A stretch of 53,502 nt of DNA from Bacteroidia bacterium (GTDB lineage: Bacteria; Bacteroidota; Bacteroidia; B-17B0; Aurantibacillaceae). Under the pieces are notes generated by a model that made no database searches, was not told where the DNA came from, and saw nothing but the letters and a program-made list of their open reading frames with translations. Positions 1 to 9,297 of this stretch are shown in pieces. The stretch spans positions 1 to 53,502 of the forward strand of contig JALHPG010000003.1 of the NCBI GenBank assembly GCA_022842625.1, in the 5' to 3' direction. The position numbers were made by a program, and so were the translations under genes. Each line of letters starts with the position of its first letter. The first letter of the stretch is position 1.

Positions 1-773
1 TTTAAAAACCCCAATTTAATCATAACATAAATATTAATTATTATACCTACAAAGGCGTAAGCGACAGGCATTTTTATTCAGGTGCAAATTATAACATCGT
101 ATCAAATGAAATTAACGAAACAACCACGTTCGATGACCAAGGTAAATCTATAACCACGCCAATAAATATTAATGGCAATTATTTTGCAAACGTATGGTGT
201 GGTGGTGCAACTCCTGTATTTAATCGTTTCTTTAAAATAAATACCAATATGAGCGCCAGCTTTAATAATAATATTTCATTTGTAAATGATCAAAAAAACA
301 TAACTCAGGTATTTGATGTTTCGCCCAACTTTGGTATTGAAAAACAAACTGATAATTTTGAAATTTCATTAGTAGCAAATTACAGTTACAATATTCCTAA
401 ACAAACCATTGTTAGCGATTTAAAATCATATTACACCTATGGTTTTGATGGGAACATTACCGTTAAGCTTCCAAAAAAATTTAAAATAAACACCACAGGT
501 AACTACGTTAACAATGGCAACAGAGCTGTTGGGTACAATCTTAATTATTTTATTTTAAATGCAGCATTAAGTAAAACATTTTTAAAGAATGAGAATTTAA
601 TTGTTTCTGCTGAAGCCAATGACATTTTAAACCAAAATATTAGCAACCGGCGCGAAGTTGTTACCAATAAGATCGTAGATACTAAAACACAAATTATTCG
701 ACGTTATTTTTTAGCAAGAGTTATTTTTAAATTTAATAGTGTAAAGAAAAAGGAGGAAGAAGATGACTATTAA
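1..773 (+). CDS. Outer-membrane beta-barrel / TonB-dependent receptor, C-terminal part (partial)
   Basis: This is the C-terminal end of an outer-membrane beta-barrel, cut by the window edge. The frame is open from base 6 to the stop at 771-773. An internal ATG at 249 is not a plausible start, because barrel-like sequence with alternating aromatic and polar strands continues upstream of it (KPQFNHNINI, then YYTYKGVSDRHFYSG). The last strand ends in FLARVIFKF followed by a short acidic tail. In Bacteroidota these barrels often carry a (N)PxLKPE/Q motif, and KPQ at 6-14 fits it. The preceding codon is TAA (3-5), so either a one-base frameshift lies in the A-run at 4-8 or the gene is broken there. 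The gene overlaps the downstream GLPGLI gene by 11 bp, so the two are co-transcribed; barrel plus GLPGLI is a common pair. Substrate unknown. Confidence 0.75.
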
Positions 774-1479
774 AAAATTATTAATGGCTTTTATTTTGGC
801 TGTTTTTTGTATTTCAATAAACGCCCAGATCACCTCGGCAAAAATAACGTTTGAGCGCAAAACCAATCTTTACAAAAAGCTTAAAGGCAATGTAGAAAAT
901 TGGCTAAAAGAGGAAGACAAAATTAAGATAGATTATTTTGAATTGTATATTAATGATACTTGCTCATTATTTAAACCGCAAGAAAGTGATCTTAAAGAAA
1001 ACATGAGTTGGGCAACTTCTAAAAATACTGTACTACAAAACTTTAAATTAAACACCCGTTATGTAATTAAACCTATGTGGGGCGAAGAATTGCATTTAAC
1101 CGACAGTATGTTTAAACGTAAATGGCAAATTACCGAGAGTAGTCGTAAAATTGCCGGCTACGCTTGCCGTAAAGCGGTTTGGCAGGCAAACGACAGCACG
1201 CGCATTTACGCTTGGTTTAGTTATGATATCGTTCCATCAACTGGCCCCGAAAGCTTTAATGGTCTGCCAGGCACAATATTAGGACTAGCAACAGAAGATG
1301 GTGGTGTTGTTTATTTTGCCAAAAAAGTAGAGGTTTTAACACCCACTCCGGCAACATTTATTTTGCCAAAAAAGAAAAAAATCTATACCATTCCTGAACT
1401 AAAAGCCCAAATGGAAAAACAATACGGTAAAGAAAAGTGGTTTAAAGGGATGATCAATGAGCAGTTTGGAATATGGTAA
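763..1479 (+). CDS. GLPGLI family protein
   Basis: An exported protein of 238 residues with a clear signal peptide (residues 1-22, hydrophobic core then INAQ). It has the family signature as GLPGTIL at residues 167-173, preceded by the conserved YxxWFSYDIV stretch. The family is known only in Bacteroidota, is of unknown biochemical function, and is usually encoded next to a TonB-dependent barrel, as here. The ATG lies inside the last codons of the barrel gene (11-bp overlap), which fixes the start and indicates translational coupling. Likely periplasmic or outer-membrane associated. Family assignment is firm; role unknown. Confidence 0.9.
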   Translation: MTIKKLLMAFILAVFCISINAQITSAKITFERKTNLYKKLKGNVENWLKEEDKIKIDYFELYINDTCSLFKPQESDLKENMSWATSKNTVLQNFKLNTRYVIKPMWGEELHLTDSMFKRKWQITESSRKIAGYACRKAVWQANDSTRIYAWFSYDIVPSTGPESFNGLPGTILGLATEDGGVVYFAKKVEVLTPTPATFILPKKKKIYTIPELKAQMEKQYGKEKWFKGMINEQFGIW

Positions 1480-1562
1480 CATCTACTGTTTATGCTTAAG
1501 CCCGGGCCAAATGCGGCTCCTTGAATTTGATCTTATCCCCTCTAAACAAGAATGCTAAACCC

Positions 1563-1578
1563 GGCAAAATATTTTGCC
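1563..1578. promoter_or_regulatory. Perfect 16-bp palindrome upstream of pepD
   Basis: GGCAAAATATTTTGCC is perfectly self-complementary. It sits 7 bases upstream of the TTG of the proposed pepD promoter and 84 bases after the GLPGLI stop. It could be an operator or a loopless hairpin ending the upstream operon; it has no T-run, which makes a terminator less likely. No regulator is encoded nearby. Confidence 0.4.
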
Positions 1579-1585
1579 CTAATAA

Positions 1586-1617
1586 TTGTGCTAAACTCCC
1601 CACTTTATTTATCTTTA
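1586..1617 (+). promoter_or_regulatory. Putative pepD promoter
   Basis: TTG at 1586-1588, 21 bases, then TATCTTTA at 1610-1617. This fits the Bacteroidota pattern TTG / 17-23 bases / TAnnTTTG with one mismatch at the last base. It leaves a leader of about 65-70 bases before the ATG at 1688. Inferred by pattern only. Confidence 0.4.
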
Positions 1618-1687
1618 CTCAATTAGAGGTTTAAACATCTAATTCCCATCTATTTTAATAGGATGGAATAAACAAAAAACTAATAAA

Positions 1688-3154
1688 ATGAGTCAAGAAA
1701 TAAGAAACCTGGAACCAAAACAATTGTGGAATAAATTTGCCGATTTAAACGCTGTGCCCCGCCCTTCTAAAAAAGAAGAACGTGTGATAGAGTTTATGGT
1801 AAATTTTGGAAAAAGTTTAGGTTTAGAAACGTTTATTGATGATATCCAAAATGTGATCATCCGAAAACCTGCAACGGCAGGAATGGAAAACAGAAAAACC
1901 ATTGTATTGCAATCGCACTTGGATATGGTTCACCAAAAAAACTCCACCACCGTTTTTGATTTTGATAAACAAGGTATTGACATGTATGTTGATGGCGATT
2001 GGGTGCGTGCTAATGGCACAACCCTTGGTGCAGATAACGGCCTTGGTGTTGCTACCATTATGGCCATTTTAGAAAGTAAAGATATTGCGCATCCTGCAAT
2101 TGACGCTTTATTTACAATTGATGAGGAAACGGGAATGACGGGCGCTTTAGGATTAAAAGGCGGAATACTGAAAGGCGACATTCTTTTAAATTTAGATACA
2201 GAAGAAGATACAGAAATTGCCATTGGTTGTGCCGGCGGTGTTGATGTTACTGCAACAAGAAAATATGATCTGGTTGCCACCCCAAATAATGTTATTGCCT
2301 ACTCTATAATCGTAAAAGGCTTAAATGGCGGTCATTCGGGAATGGACATCCACAAAGGCTTAGGCAACGCTAATAAAATAATGAACCGTTTACTTTATAA
2401 CGGTTTCGAGGATTTTACATTACAGGTTGCTGAAATAAACGGCGGAAGTTTGCGTAACGCTATACCACGCGAGAGCAGTGCAAAAATTGTTGTTGCAGAA
2501 AAATCTAACGATGCCTTCACAAAAGCGTTTAATGCGTTAAGCGCTGATATAAAAACAGAATTTAAAACAACAGAACCAAATTTAATAATTGAACTTACAA
2601 AAACAGAAGTGCCCGCTAAAGTAATGAAAGGTGAAACGCAAAAAAACATTATTAAAGCAATATACGCCGCTCAAAATGGTGTTTACCGAATGAGTGCCAC
2701 TATGAAAGATCTTGTTGAAACTTCGAATAATATCGCACGTGTTTTAATTAAAGACGGAGAAATATTAATTGCTTGTTTAACACGTTCATCGGTTGAAACT
2801 TCAAAATTTGATCTTGCCAATGCATTACGTTCTACTTTTGAATTAGCCGGCTGCGAAGTAACCTTTAAAGGTTCATACCCGGGCTGGACACCCAATGTGG
2901 CCTCTCCTATTTTAGATGTTTTGGTAAATGTTTACCAAAAACAACATAATGGCGAAAAACCAAGTGTAGTTGCTTGCCACGCAGGTTTAGAATGCGGTAT
3001 CTTAGGAACCAATTACCCAAAAATGGATATGGTTTCTTTTGGACCAACCATCAAAGGCGCGCACTCACCCGATGAAAGAGCAAGTATTTCTTCAGTGCAA
3101 AAATACTGGAACTACGTTTTAGAAATTTTAGTGAATATTCCGGTTAGGGGATAA
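1688..3154 (+). CDS. pepD: Aminoacyl-histidine dipeptidase (peptidase D, M20C)
   Basis: A cytosolic Zn-dependent dipeptidase that hydrolyses Xaa-His and other dipeptides. At 488 residues it has normal family length. The M20 catalytic set is visible: SHLDMV with H77 and D79, GADNGLG with the bridging D116, TIDEE with the general base E146 and ligand E147, LLNLD with D170, and GAHSPDE with H459. The dimerisation (lid) domain carries GGHSG at 214-218. The ATG at 1688 is preceded by an A-rich stretch with no Shine-Dalgarno, as is usual in this phylum. Monocistronic: its own promoter region upstream and a terminator directly downstream. Assignment is firm. Confidence 0.96.
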   Translation: MSQEIRNLEPKQLWNKFADLNAVPRPSKKEERVIEFMVNFGKSLGLETFIDDIQNVIIRKPATAGMENRKTIVLQSHLDMVHQKNSTTVFDFDKQGIDMYVDGDWVRANGTTLGADNGLGVATIMAILESKDIAHPAIDALFTIDEETGMTGALGLKGGILKGDILLNLDTEEDTEIAIGCAGGVDVTATRKYDLVATPNNVIAYSIIVKGLNGGHSGMDIHKGLGNANKIMNRLLYNGFEDFTLQVAEINGGSLRNAIPRESSAKIVVAEKSNDAFTKAFNALSADIKTEFKTTEPNLIIELTKTEVPAKVMKGETQKNIIKAIYAAQNGVYRMSATMKDLVETSNNIARVLIKDGEILIACLTRSSVETSKFDLANALRSTFELAGCEVTFKGSYPGWTPNVASPILDVLVNVYQKQHNGEKPSVVACHAGLECGILGTNYPKMDMVSFGPTIKGAHSPDERASISSVQKYWNYVLEILVNIPVRG

Positions 3155-3175
3155 GATTTTTCAATGCTATAAATA

Positions 3176-3207
3176 AAACCCTCGAAAGCTATTGCTAACG
3201 AGGGTTT
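3176..3207. terminator. Bidirectional terminator between pepD and the convergent T9SS gene
   Basis: A perfect 9-bp stem (AAACCCTCG at 3176-3184, CGAGGGTTT at 3199-3207) closes a 14-base loop that contains a further AGC/GCT pairing. The 3' side runs into TTTATTATTT, and the complementary strand ends in TTTTATT, so it can end transcription from both pepD and the minus-strand gene. Confidence 0.85.
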
Positions 3208-3252
3208 ATTATTTCAAAACTATTTTCACTTAGAGATGATAATTTAATGAAA

Positions 3253-6200
3253 TCATTCCCTAATCAATTTAAAATTACTGGAACCAGATTTTGTTTTAAC
3301 CGAAATAAAATAAAGACCAGGATCAAACTGTAATAGATCTAAAGTCATATTATAACTATTTGCATTCTTTTGCGAATAAATTATTTTCCCTGTTACGCCA
3401 ATTACAATAATATCTTCAATAATATCACTTGAAGAAATATTAAAAATACCACTAGTTGGGTTTGGATAAACAGAAATATTATTTTGATTTTCCTGATAAT
3501 CCTTAACACTAAGACAATTCCCAACCGACACTGTAATTACCGAAACCACTGATGCGCATCCGGTTAAATTTTTTCCCAAAACTGTATAAGATGAAGTTAC
3601 CGTAGGGTTAACAACAATACTTGCAGAATTTGCTCCATTACTCCAAGTATATGAATTTGCTCCACTAACACTTAAAGTAGTTGATTGACCACTGCATATC
3701 ACACTAGAGGATGAAGCAGTTGTTAAGGTAGGTGTAGTACCCGAACTAACAGTAACATAAATTGCAGAGCTATCTTTTTGATTGCAAGAAGATGGGTTAT
3801 AAACAACTAATGAAATTGTGTATGTACCTGCTAAACTATATGTAACTGATGGGTTCGCAACAATAGAACTGGTAGTATTGTTTCCCAAATACCACAAATA
3901 AGTACTACCAGCACTAACGTTTGTAAGATTAACAGTAAAAGGTAAACATCCACTAGTTGCACTTGCACCAATATTTGATGAAACAATATTTGGCTGCATA
4001 TCTATTTTAAAAATGCCATTATTACAATTAAATGATTGATTAGGGTTTCCAATAATGTTTGGCCACGCACCTGGCGTCACAGGAAAATCATCATAACCTC
4101 CACAACCCGCACAAACTGATTGGTAGTATTTACCATTCTTATCAATTCTGGAGGTACCTCCATCAACATGCTCTTCGCTAAGGTTGCCTCCAAAATAAGA
4201 ACCGTAAATTAAAGAAGTTGCATTTGCACTCAAACTCATTAAATAAAAATCATTTCCATCAGTGGAAGATTGAGTTGCCGATTGAAGAGGCATTCCTGAC
4301 ATTGCAGAATAAGGTGGTACTATTGACCCACCCCAGCCGGATAAATAAATACTACCACACTTATCAACCGAAAATGCCGATGGTGAAATATCTACACTGG
4401 AAGTACTGCTTCCTATTACAATAGATAAATTTAAACTTGATAAATTTGAATTGAAACGGCTTACAAATTGATGAGTGCCGGGATTTGAGTATCCTGCTCC
4501 AATAACAGGCATATTGCCTAAAGACTGTCCATAAACATAAATATTACCAGTAGCATCATTCTGAATAAAATAACATTGATCGTAATTAGAAGTGCCAATA
4601 AGTGTAGATTCCAAAAGCGTTCCGCTAAGCGTATTTATATGAGAAATAAATCCATCTGTTTTTCCACCATTATAAATTGTGTTATAAGCACCAGGGGTTG
4701 TAGGAAAATTAGAACTACAGGTTCCTCCTGTAATATGAACATTTTGATTTTCTACAATTAAAGCATTTCCACATTCGTTTGATGATCCGCCTAAGTAAGT
4801 AGAATATAAAAGTTGGGTTAGCGAAGAATTGAATTTGGCAACAACGGCGTCTTGCTTACCACCCAAACTATTATCCAATGCATTAGCTGTAGTTGGAAAA
4901 TTCGAGGAACGTGTACTACTGGCAATATAAATATTATCTAGTGCATCAATTTGTATCTCCCCGCGATACTGATCTCCGTAATTAAATTGTAATGAATCCG
5001 GTAAATATTCAAAAACAGTCTGGTTAGGCGGTGGGAGTGGATTCAAACCATTTACATGGTTTACCCCATCATTCATACTTCCTCCTAAAAAGGTTGAGCC
5101 AATTAATGTTGTGCCGGTTGAATTAAATTTACCAACGTAAATGTCTGTTCCGTTGCTGAAGGTAGTTCCATTATACACAAAACTTAATAATGCACCTCCG
5201 TTAAAACTGTTATCATAGGCACCTATTGTTATAGGGAAATTTGATGAACCTGTTGCCCCCAAAAAACACAGATTATTGCTATGATCTACAATAAGACTTG
5301 TAACTATTTCAGCATCCGAACCGCCAATATAAGTAGCAAACAATAATGCAGTGCCGGTAGAATTGTATTTAGTAATGACAATATCTGTTAAGCCAACTGC
5401 GGGAGGACCGTTAAACGTATTAGAGTATGCACCTATCGTTGCGGGATAACCTATATCAAACGCCGTACCGCCGGAATAAAAATTCCCATCAGGATCCCAT
5501 GTTGCGCACATTCCAAAATTATCGGCTGTGCTGCCGCTTTGAGCCGCAAATATAAGAACAGGGTCAATTATTAATTCGTGACTTTTATCGTAACCATAAG
5601 GAAAATTAAACGATACGATATTATTCTTTAATTCATAATAACAAATAATCTCTTGTTTTCTGCCGTTTATAAATTGGTATGCATATGGTTTTTGCTCTAC
5701 AATCTCGCTTAAGGTCGTATTATACACTAAATTCCCCTCTGACAGATGCAGATCCGTTACACCTTCATATTTTAGTTTAATTGAATGCGCAACACTATTT
5801 GGTTTTACATAAAAATTATATTTAACTTTTCCCTTCTCAGTTAACACCTCATAATCAATTCCATCATAAATATTTTTATAAACTAGCTTTTGGTAGTTAG
5901 CTACATTGCTTTTCCATTTTGCTTTATCATTTCCTAAGAAGAAATTTTCATAATCGCTACCTATCCCTGATTTATCTATAGCATTAATAACATTGCAATT
6001 TTCAAAATGAATTTTAAACGCATGGCCTTTTATTTGCTTATCACTTGAGATAGTTTTAGTTAAACCTGCATGGTGAAAACTTCTGTATTTTACCTTGTCA
6101 TAAAAATTAAAGGTCAAACAGTTACTTTCTAAAAACAAAGCACCGCCATCCAATTGTGCTTTAAATAAAATGTTATCTGACCACTGCCCTATATTCTCAG

Positions 6201-6297
6201 TAAAACGTAATGAAGGATCGACGTGTGATATAATTTCTTTTTGTGAATAAGAAAGGTATCCGTAAAATATTGCGATAAGAATTAAAATTTTTTTCAT
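3253..6297 (-). CDS. Secreted SBBP-repeat protein with T9SS type A sorting domain
   Basis: A protein of 1014 residues with an N-terminal signal peptide (residues 1-18, ending YLSYSQ). An N-terminal module of the DUF7948 kind follows (RFTENIGQWSDNILFKAQLDGG). Residues about 250-780 form a series of SBBP-type beta-propeller repeats, recognisable by the recurring pattern NFPTT.GAY...GG.xDxxVxKFN and TYLGGS. A PKD-like domain spans about 781-855, and an Ig-like module with ICSGQS...SYTWS spans about 856-922. The C-terminal T9SS type A sorting domain begins at VYPNPTSG (943) and ends in FKLIRE. It is expected to be exported by Sec, carried across the outer membrane by the T9SS, and cleaved and anchored or released. 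Likely a surface or adhesin-like protein; the ligand cannot be predicted. Divergent from a second T9SS protein sharing the same Ig-like module. Confidence 0.9.
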   Translation of the reverse strand: MKKILILIAIFYGYLSYSQKEIISHVDPSLRFTENIGQWSDNILFKAQLDGGALFLESNCLTFNFYDKVKYRSFHHAGLTKTISSDKQIKGHAFKIHFENCNVINAIDKSGIGSDYENFFLGNDKAKWKSNVANYQKLVYKNIYDGIDYEVLTEKGKVKYNFYVKPNSVAHSIKLKYEGVTDLHLSEGNLVYNTTLSEIVEQKPYAYQFINGRKQEIICYYELKNNIVSFNFPYGYDKSHELIIDPVLIFAAQSGSTADNFGMCATWDPDGNFYSGGTAFDIGYPATIGAYSNTFNGPPAVGLTDIVITKYNSTGTALLFATYIGGSDAEIVTSLIVDHSNNLCFLGATGSSNFPITIGAYDNSFNGGALLSFVYNGTTFSNGTDIYVGKFNSTGTTLIGSTFLGGSMNDGVNHVNGLNPLPPPNQTVFEYLPDSLQFNYGDQYRGEIQIDALDNIYIASSTRSSNFPTTANALDNSLGGKQDAVVAKFNSSLTQLLYSTYLGGSSNECGNALIVENQNVHITGGTCSSNFPTTPGAYNTIYNGGKTDGFISHINTLSGTLLESTLIGTSNYDQCYFIQNDATGNIYVYGQSLGNMPVIGAGYSNPGTHQFVSRFNSNLSSLNLSIVIGSSTSSVDISPSAFSVDKCGSIYLSGWGGSIVPPYSAMSGMPLQSATQSSTDGNDFYLMSLSANATSLIYGSYFGGNLSEEHVDGGTSRIDKNGKYYQSVCAGCGGYDDFPVTPGAWPNIIGNPNQSFNCNNGIFKIDMQPNIVSSNIGASATSGCLPFTVNLTNVSAGSTYLWYLGNNTTSSIVANPSVTYSLAGTYTISLVVYNPSSCNQKDSSAIYVTVSSGTTPTLTTASSSSVICSGQSTTLSVSGANSYTWSNGANSASIVVNPTVTSSYTVLGKNLTGCASVVSVITVSVGNCLSVKDYQENQNNISVYPNPTSGIFNISSSDIIEDIIVIGVTGKIIYSQKNANSYNMTLDLLQFDPGLYFISVKTKSGSSNFKLIRE

Positions 6298-6626
6298 TTA
6301 AAATATATATCCAATAAAGATAAAACAAATTAATTATTAAAAAATTAATAAACTCAAATGAAACACTAATTCTAAGATTGAACTAAACTCAATGTCAATT
6401 CAAAAAAAACAATTTATAAAAACGCCTCCTCGCTTCTCTCATTTTTTCTATACCCCAGTATGTTTTCTTGATGATGGTTGTGACTAAGTTTGTATAAGAT
6501 AACTAAAAAAACCTTAAACCCGGCTCATAAAACCAAATTTGCATTTCACAAAGCCAAAAACGTATCCGGCAAATTCATTTTGGTGTTTCACAAAAAAACA
6601 TTAAATTTATTTTTAAAACAAAAAAC
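6298..6626. other. 329-bp intergenic region between two divergent T9SS genes
   Basis: AT-rich and non-coding. It contains an exact TAAGTTTG core at 6485-6492 for the rightward gene. No convincing leftward core, terminator or dispersed repeat was found. The stretch at 6421-6450 is pyrimidine-rich (CTCCTCGCTTCTCTC). Nothing else was recognised. Confidence 0.5.
6485..6492 (+). promoter_or_regulatory. Putative -7 element for the LamG T9SS gene
   Basis: TAAGTTTG matches the TAnnTTTG consensus exactly. The -33 side is weak (TATG at 6459-6462, 22 bases upstream). It implies a leader of about 130 bases before the ATG at 6627, longer than others in this window. Confidence 0.4.
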
Positions 6627-8159
6627 ATGATCAATTCTACTTATTCAATAGCACTTAAGAAGGTAATTGCCTTAGTAACACTATGTTTATTCTTTAGTTA
6701 TAATCAACTCTCAGCTCAAGGGAACACCTTAAGTTTTGATGGTGTAAATGACAAAGTAGATATTAGTAACAGCCCCTCTTTAAATTTTGCAATTACCAAT
6801 AAATTTAGCATTGAAACTTGGTTTAAAACTACCGCAACCGGTTATAGAATACTTGTATCTAATAGAATTGATGTTTCTCCTTACACCGGTTATGAATTTA
6901 TGGTAAGCAGTGGTGCGCTTGACTTTTCGATCATCAGCACAAATCTTTCTAATAGCATGAAAGTTGTAACTGTGAATAACACCTTTAATGATGGAAATTG
7001 GCATCATGCAGCTGCAATTTATAGAGGCATTCCAAATGGTAATAATGTAGATATCTTTGTTGATGGCATATTACAAGCAAAAACAATCCCTGCAAATACC
7101 TTATCAGGTATAATTACCAATACTAACCTAGTTACAATTGGAGCAAGACAATTAGTTTCGGCCTACAACTTTAACGGTACTATTGATGAAGTGAGGATCT
7201 GGAACAAAGAATTATGCGCATCAGAAATTGTAGCCAAAAAAAATTGTCAGTTAATTGGCAATGAGTATGGTTTAGTTGCCTATTATAACTTTAACCAGGG
7301 TATCGCTGCGGCAAACAATGCAACAGTTACTAATTTAACAGATCTAACAACATCAAACAATACGGGCACCTTAACTGGCTTTGCATTAAACGGAGCAACA
7401 TCAAACTGGATAGCATCAACAGCCTCGGTAACAGGAAATTGTGCGGCATTTGGCCCTTTAGCAGTTAGCGGAAATACAACAATTTGTATTGGATCAACAT
7501 CTTCTACAACATTAACTGCGAGTGGAGCTAATTCATATACATGGAGTACAAGCGCGAATACAGCTAGCATATCTGTATCACCAACGGTAAACACAACTTA
7601 TTCTGTTGTTGCCATAGACAATAATACCTGTACTACCTCACAAACAATTAGTGTTTCGGTAAATCAATTACCTAATGTTTCAGCAACTACAAATTCAAGT
7701 TTAATTTGTAGTGGGCAATCTTCAACCTTAACCGCCAATGGTGCCACAACCTATACCTGGAGCACTAACTCAAATGCAACAAGTGTAGTAATTAGCCCAA
7801 CAGTTACTTCTACTTATACCATAAGCGGAACTAGTGCTGCCGGTTGCTCTAACTCATTTACAATTACACAATCAGTAAGCCCATGTACGAATATTAATAA
7901 TTCTTCACTATCAAATGATAAAATTAATGTCTCCGTTTTCCCTAATCCAAACAAGGGTGAATTTAAAATTCAGACAGAAATAGAAATTATTAATGGAGAA
8001 ATAATTATTGTAAACGCTATTGGACAGAAAGTATTCGAGCAAAAAATAGTGCAAGGAACTAATGAAATAAAAACAGCAGGACTTCCTTCCGGCTTATATT
8101 CTTTTGTTTTATTAAATAACAACCAACTTATTTCTAAAGGCAAATTATCAATCGAATAA
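6627..8159 (+). CDS. Secreted LamG/jellyroll protein with T9SS type A sorting domain
   Basis: A protein of 510 residues. The signal peptide covers about residues 1-31 (ending QLSAQ). A concanavalin-A-like LamG domain (about 33-215) follows, with typical LSFDGVNDKVDI, FSIETWFKT, DGNWHHAA, DIFVDGIL and GTIDEVRIWNKEL stretches. It is followed by two Ig-like modules, the second with ICSGQSSTL...TYTWS and PTVTSTYT. The type A sorting domain begins at VFPNPNKGEF (near residue 437) and ends LISKGKLSIE. LamG domains usually bind carbohydrate, so a polysaccharide-binding surface protein is a fair guess. Divergent from the 3253-6297 gene and convergent with the ureohydrolase, with a 13-bp gap. Domain calls are firm; ligand unknown. 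Confidence 0.92.
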   Translation: MINSTYSIALKKVIALVTLCLFFSYNQLSAQGNTLSFDGVNDKVDISNSPSLNFAITNKFSIETWFKTTATGYRILVSNRIDVSPYTGYEFMVSSGALDFSIISTNLSNSMKVVTVNNTFNDGNWHHAAAIYRGIPNGNNVDIFVDGILQAKTIPANTLSGIITNTNLVTIGARQLVSAYNFNGTIDEVRIWNKELCASEIVAKKNCQLIGNEYGLVAYYNFNQGIAAANNATVTNLTDLTTSNNTGTLTGFALNGATSNWIASTASVTGNCAAFGPLAVSGNTTICIGSTSSTTLTASGANSYTWSTSANTASISVSPTVNTTYSVVAIDNNTCTTSQTISVSVNQLPNVSATTNSSLICSGQSSTLTANGATTYTWSTNSNATSVVISPTVTSTYTISGTSAAGCSNSFTITQSVSPCTNINNSSLSNDKINVSVFPNPNKGEFKIQTEIEIINGEIIIVNAIGQKVFEQKIVQGTNEIKTAGLPSGLYSFVLLNNNQLISKGKLSIE

Positions 8160-8174
8160 AGTATTAAAAATACT
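8160..8174. terminator. Weak hairpin in the convergent gap
   Basis: AGTATT, AAA loop, AATACT: a 6-bp AT-rich stem directly after the TAA at 8157-8159, overlapping the last base pair positions of the convergent ureohydrolase stop. It is too weak to be certain and has no T-run on the plus strand. Confidence 0.25.
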
Positions 8175-9201
8175 ACCTCGACTCTACTCCTTTAATAAAA
8201 TCGCTTATTAAATAAGCAATTAATTTTCCGGTTTTGTTATCGGCTTTAATGTGTGAGAGCACGGGCGCGCCTTCTGCAATGTGCAAATAAGCAGCATCTA
8301 AATTTTTGGCGCAATTAAAAACATATTGTCTTGCCTGCACAGGTGATATACCGGAACTTGTTTTAGCGCTGGTTGGAACATTGGTAATAGCATCAAGATC
8401 TAACTCTACACCGCACACATGGTCTTTTACAAAACCTATGCACTGGTTTAATGCTTTTGTAAAATCCATTTCTTCGCGCACAAAAACAGATTCGTAGGTA
8501 TTAAAAAATAATTGCGATGGGTTATTTTTAAACTGATCTAAAGCTATTTTACTGTTGTATTGTTCGTGCATGGCAACAACAGCATACTTATCTAGAAAAC
8601 CATTTTTAAAGGCGTAACTAAAACCATTACCACTATGCCTTCCTTCTAACTGACGGAAATCTAAATGCGGGTCGCAATTAATAACATTAATTTTTTTGTT
8701 TAATGCGTGAAAGGTGCCGCTAATGTTTCCGTAAGAATTATTATGTCCGCCACCAATAACAATGGGTATTTTTTTTAGTTCAACTATAAATTTAATTACC
8801 TCTGTAACACGCTCATCAATTATAGCAACCAACGAACGCAAATGAACAATATCGTTACGGTCTTTAATATCATAGTTGGCAGCCTTCTCCATTAAGTCAT
8901 CTACAAACACTTCACCCAATACAAAAACATCATTTGCATTTAAAAAATGATTGCTTTGCTGAATTAAAAAACTTTCTAAGGCAGGTTTAAAAGCGGTGTT
9001 TGCTCCTGCCCTGCCATAATTTGCTCGCACGCCAATATCTTCGGGTATACCAACAATTACAAATTTAGCATGACTAGCTTCAAGCTCTTCTTTCCAATTG
9101 TGTTTTGCGGCTTCAACAACTTCGCCAACTTTTAATTCGCCGGTACGTTTACGCGTTAATTTCGAAACGTGATCTTTAGTATAAACTTTTACAATTTCCA
9201 T
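8173..9201 (-). CDS. Formimidoylglutamase-like ureohydrolase (arginase/agmatinase family)
   Basis: An Mn-dependent hydrolase of 342 residues. The metal ligands of the ureohydrolase fold are all present: GGGHNN with H153, CDPHLDF with D177, H179 and D181, and ELDLDA with D268 and D270. Sequence style (GGGHNNSYGNI, HLDFRQLEGRHSGNGFSYA) suggests formimidoylglutamase or a close relative rather than a true arginase. No other histidine-degradation gene is nearby, so the substrate is not secured. The start is the ATG at 9201 (MEIVKVYTKDHVSK). The frame stays open for 93 more codons upstream, but that part is a translation of dispersed intergenic repeats and a terminator hairpin. Downstream it converges with a T9SS gene. 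Confidence 0.85.
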   Translation of the reverse strand: MEIVKVYTKDHVSKLTRKRTGELKVGEVVEAAKHNWKEELEASHAKFVIVGIPEDIGVRANYGRAGANTAFKPALESFLIQQSNHFLNANDVFVLGEVFVDDLMEKAANYDIKDRNDIVHLRSLVAIIDERVTEVIKFIVELKKIPIVIGGGHNNSYGNISGTFHALNKKINVINCDPHLDFRQLEGRHSGNGFSYAFKNGFLDKYAVVAMHEQYNSKIALDQFKNNPSQLFFNTYESVFVREEMDFTKALNQCIGFVKDHVCGVELDLDAITNVPTSAKTSSGISPVQARQYVFNCAKNLDAAYLHIAEGAPVLSHIKADNKTGKLIAYLISDFIKGVESR

Positions 9202-9225
9202 TTGTAGATGAAAATTAATAAAAAT

Positions 9226-9258
9226 AAAAATGCCTTGTAAATTCAACAAGGCATTTTT
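9226..9258 (-). terminator. Strong terminator hairpin just upstream of the ureohydrolase start
   Basis: AAAAATGCCTTG (9226-9237) pairs perfectly with CAAGGCATTTTT (9247-9258) around a 9-base loop. On the minus strand it ends in TTTTTATTTTTATT. It lies only 24 bases before the ureohydrolase ATG, downstream of gldM. It can terminate the gldM transcript; if the ureohydrolase promoter lies upstream of it, it would act as an attenuator. Confidence 0.75.
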
Positions 9259-9297
9259 AAACACAAGTAGTTGTTGAAAGGTGCGTTGGGAGTAAAT

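Noticed and set aside
7283..7594. Minus-strand open frame of 103 codons inside the LamG protein gene
   Set aside because: Shadow frame of a Thr/Asn-rich coding region; the plus-strand protein has clear domains.
8173..9201. Arginase assignment for the ureohydrolase
   Set aside because: The metal ligands are shared by the whole family and the flanking residues look more like formimidoylglutamase; no arginine or histidine pathway gene is near to decide.
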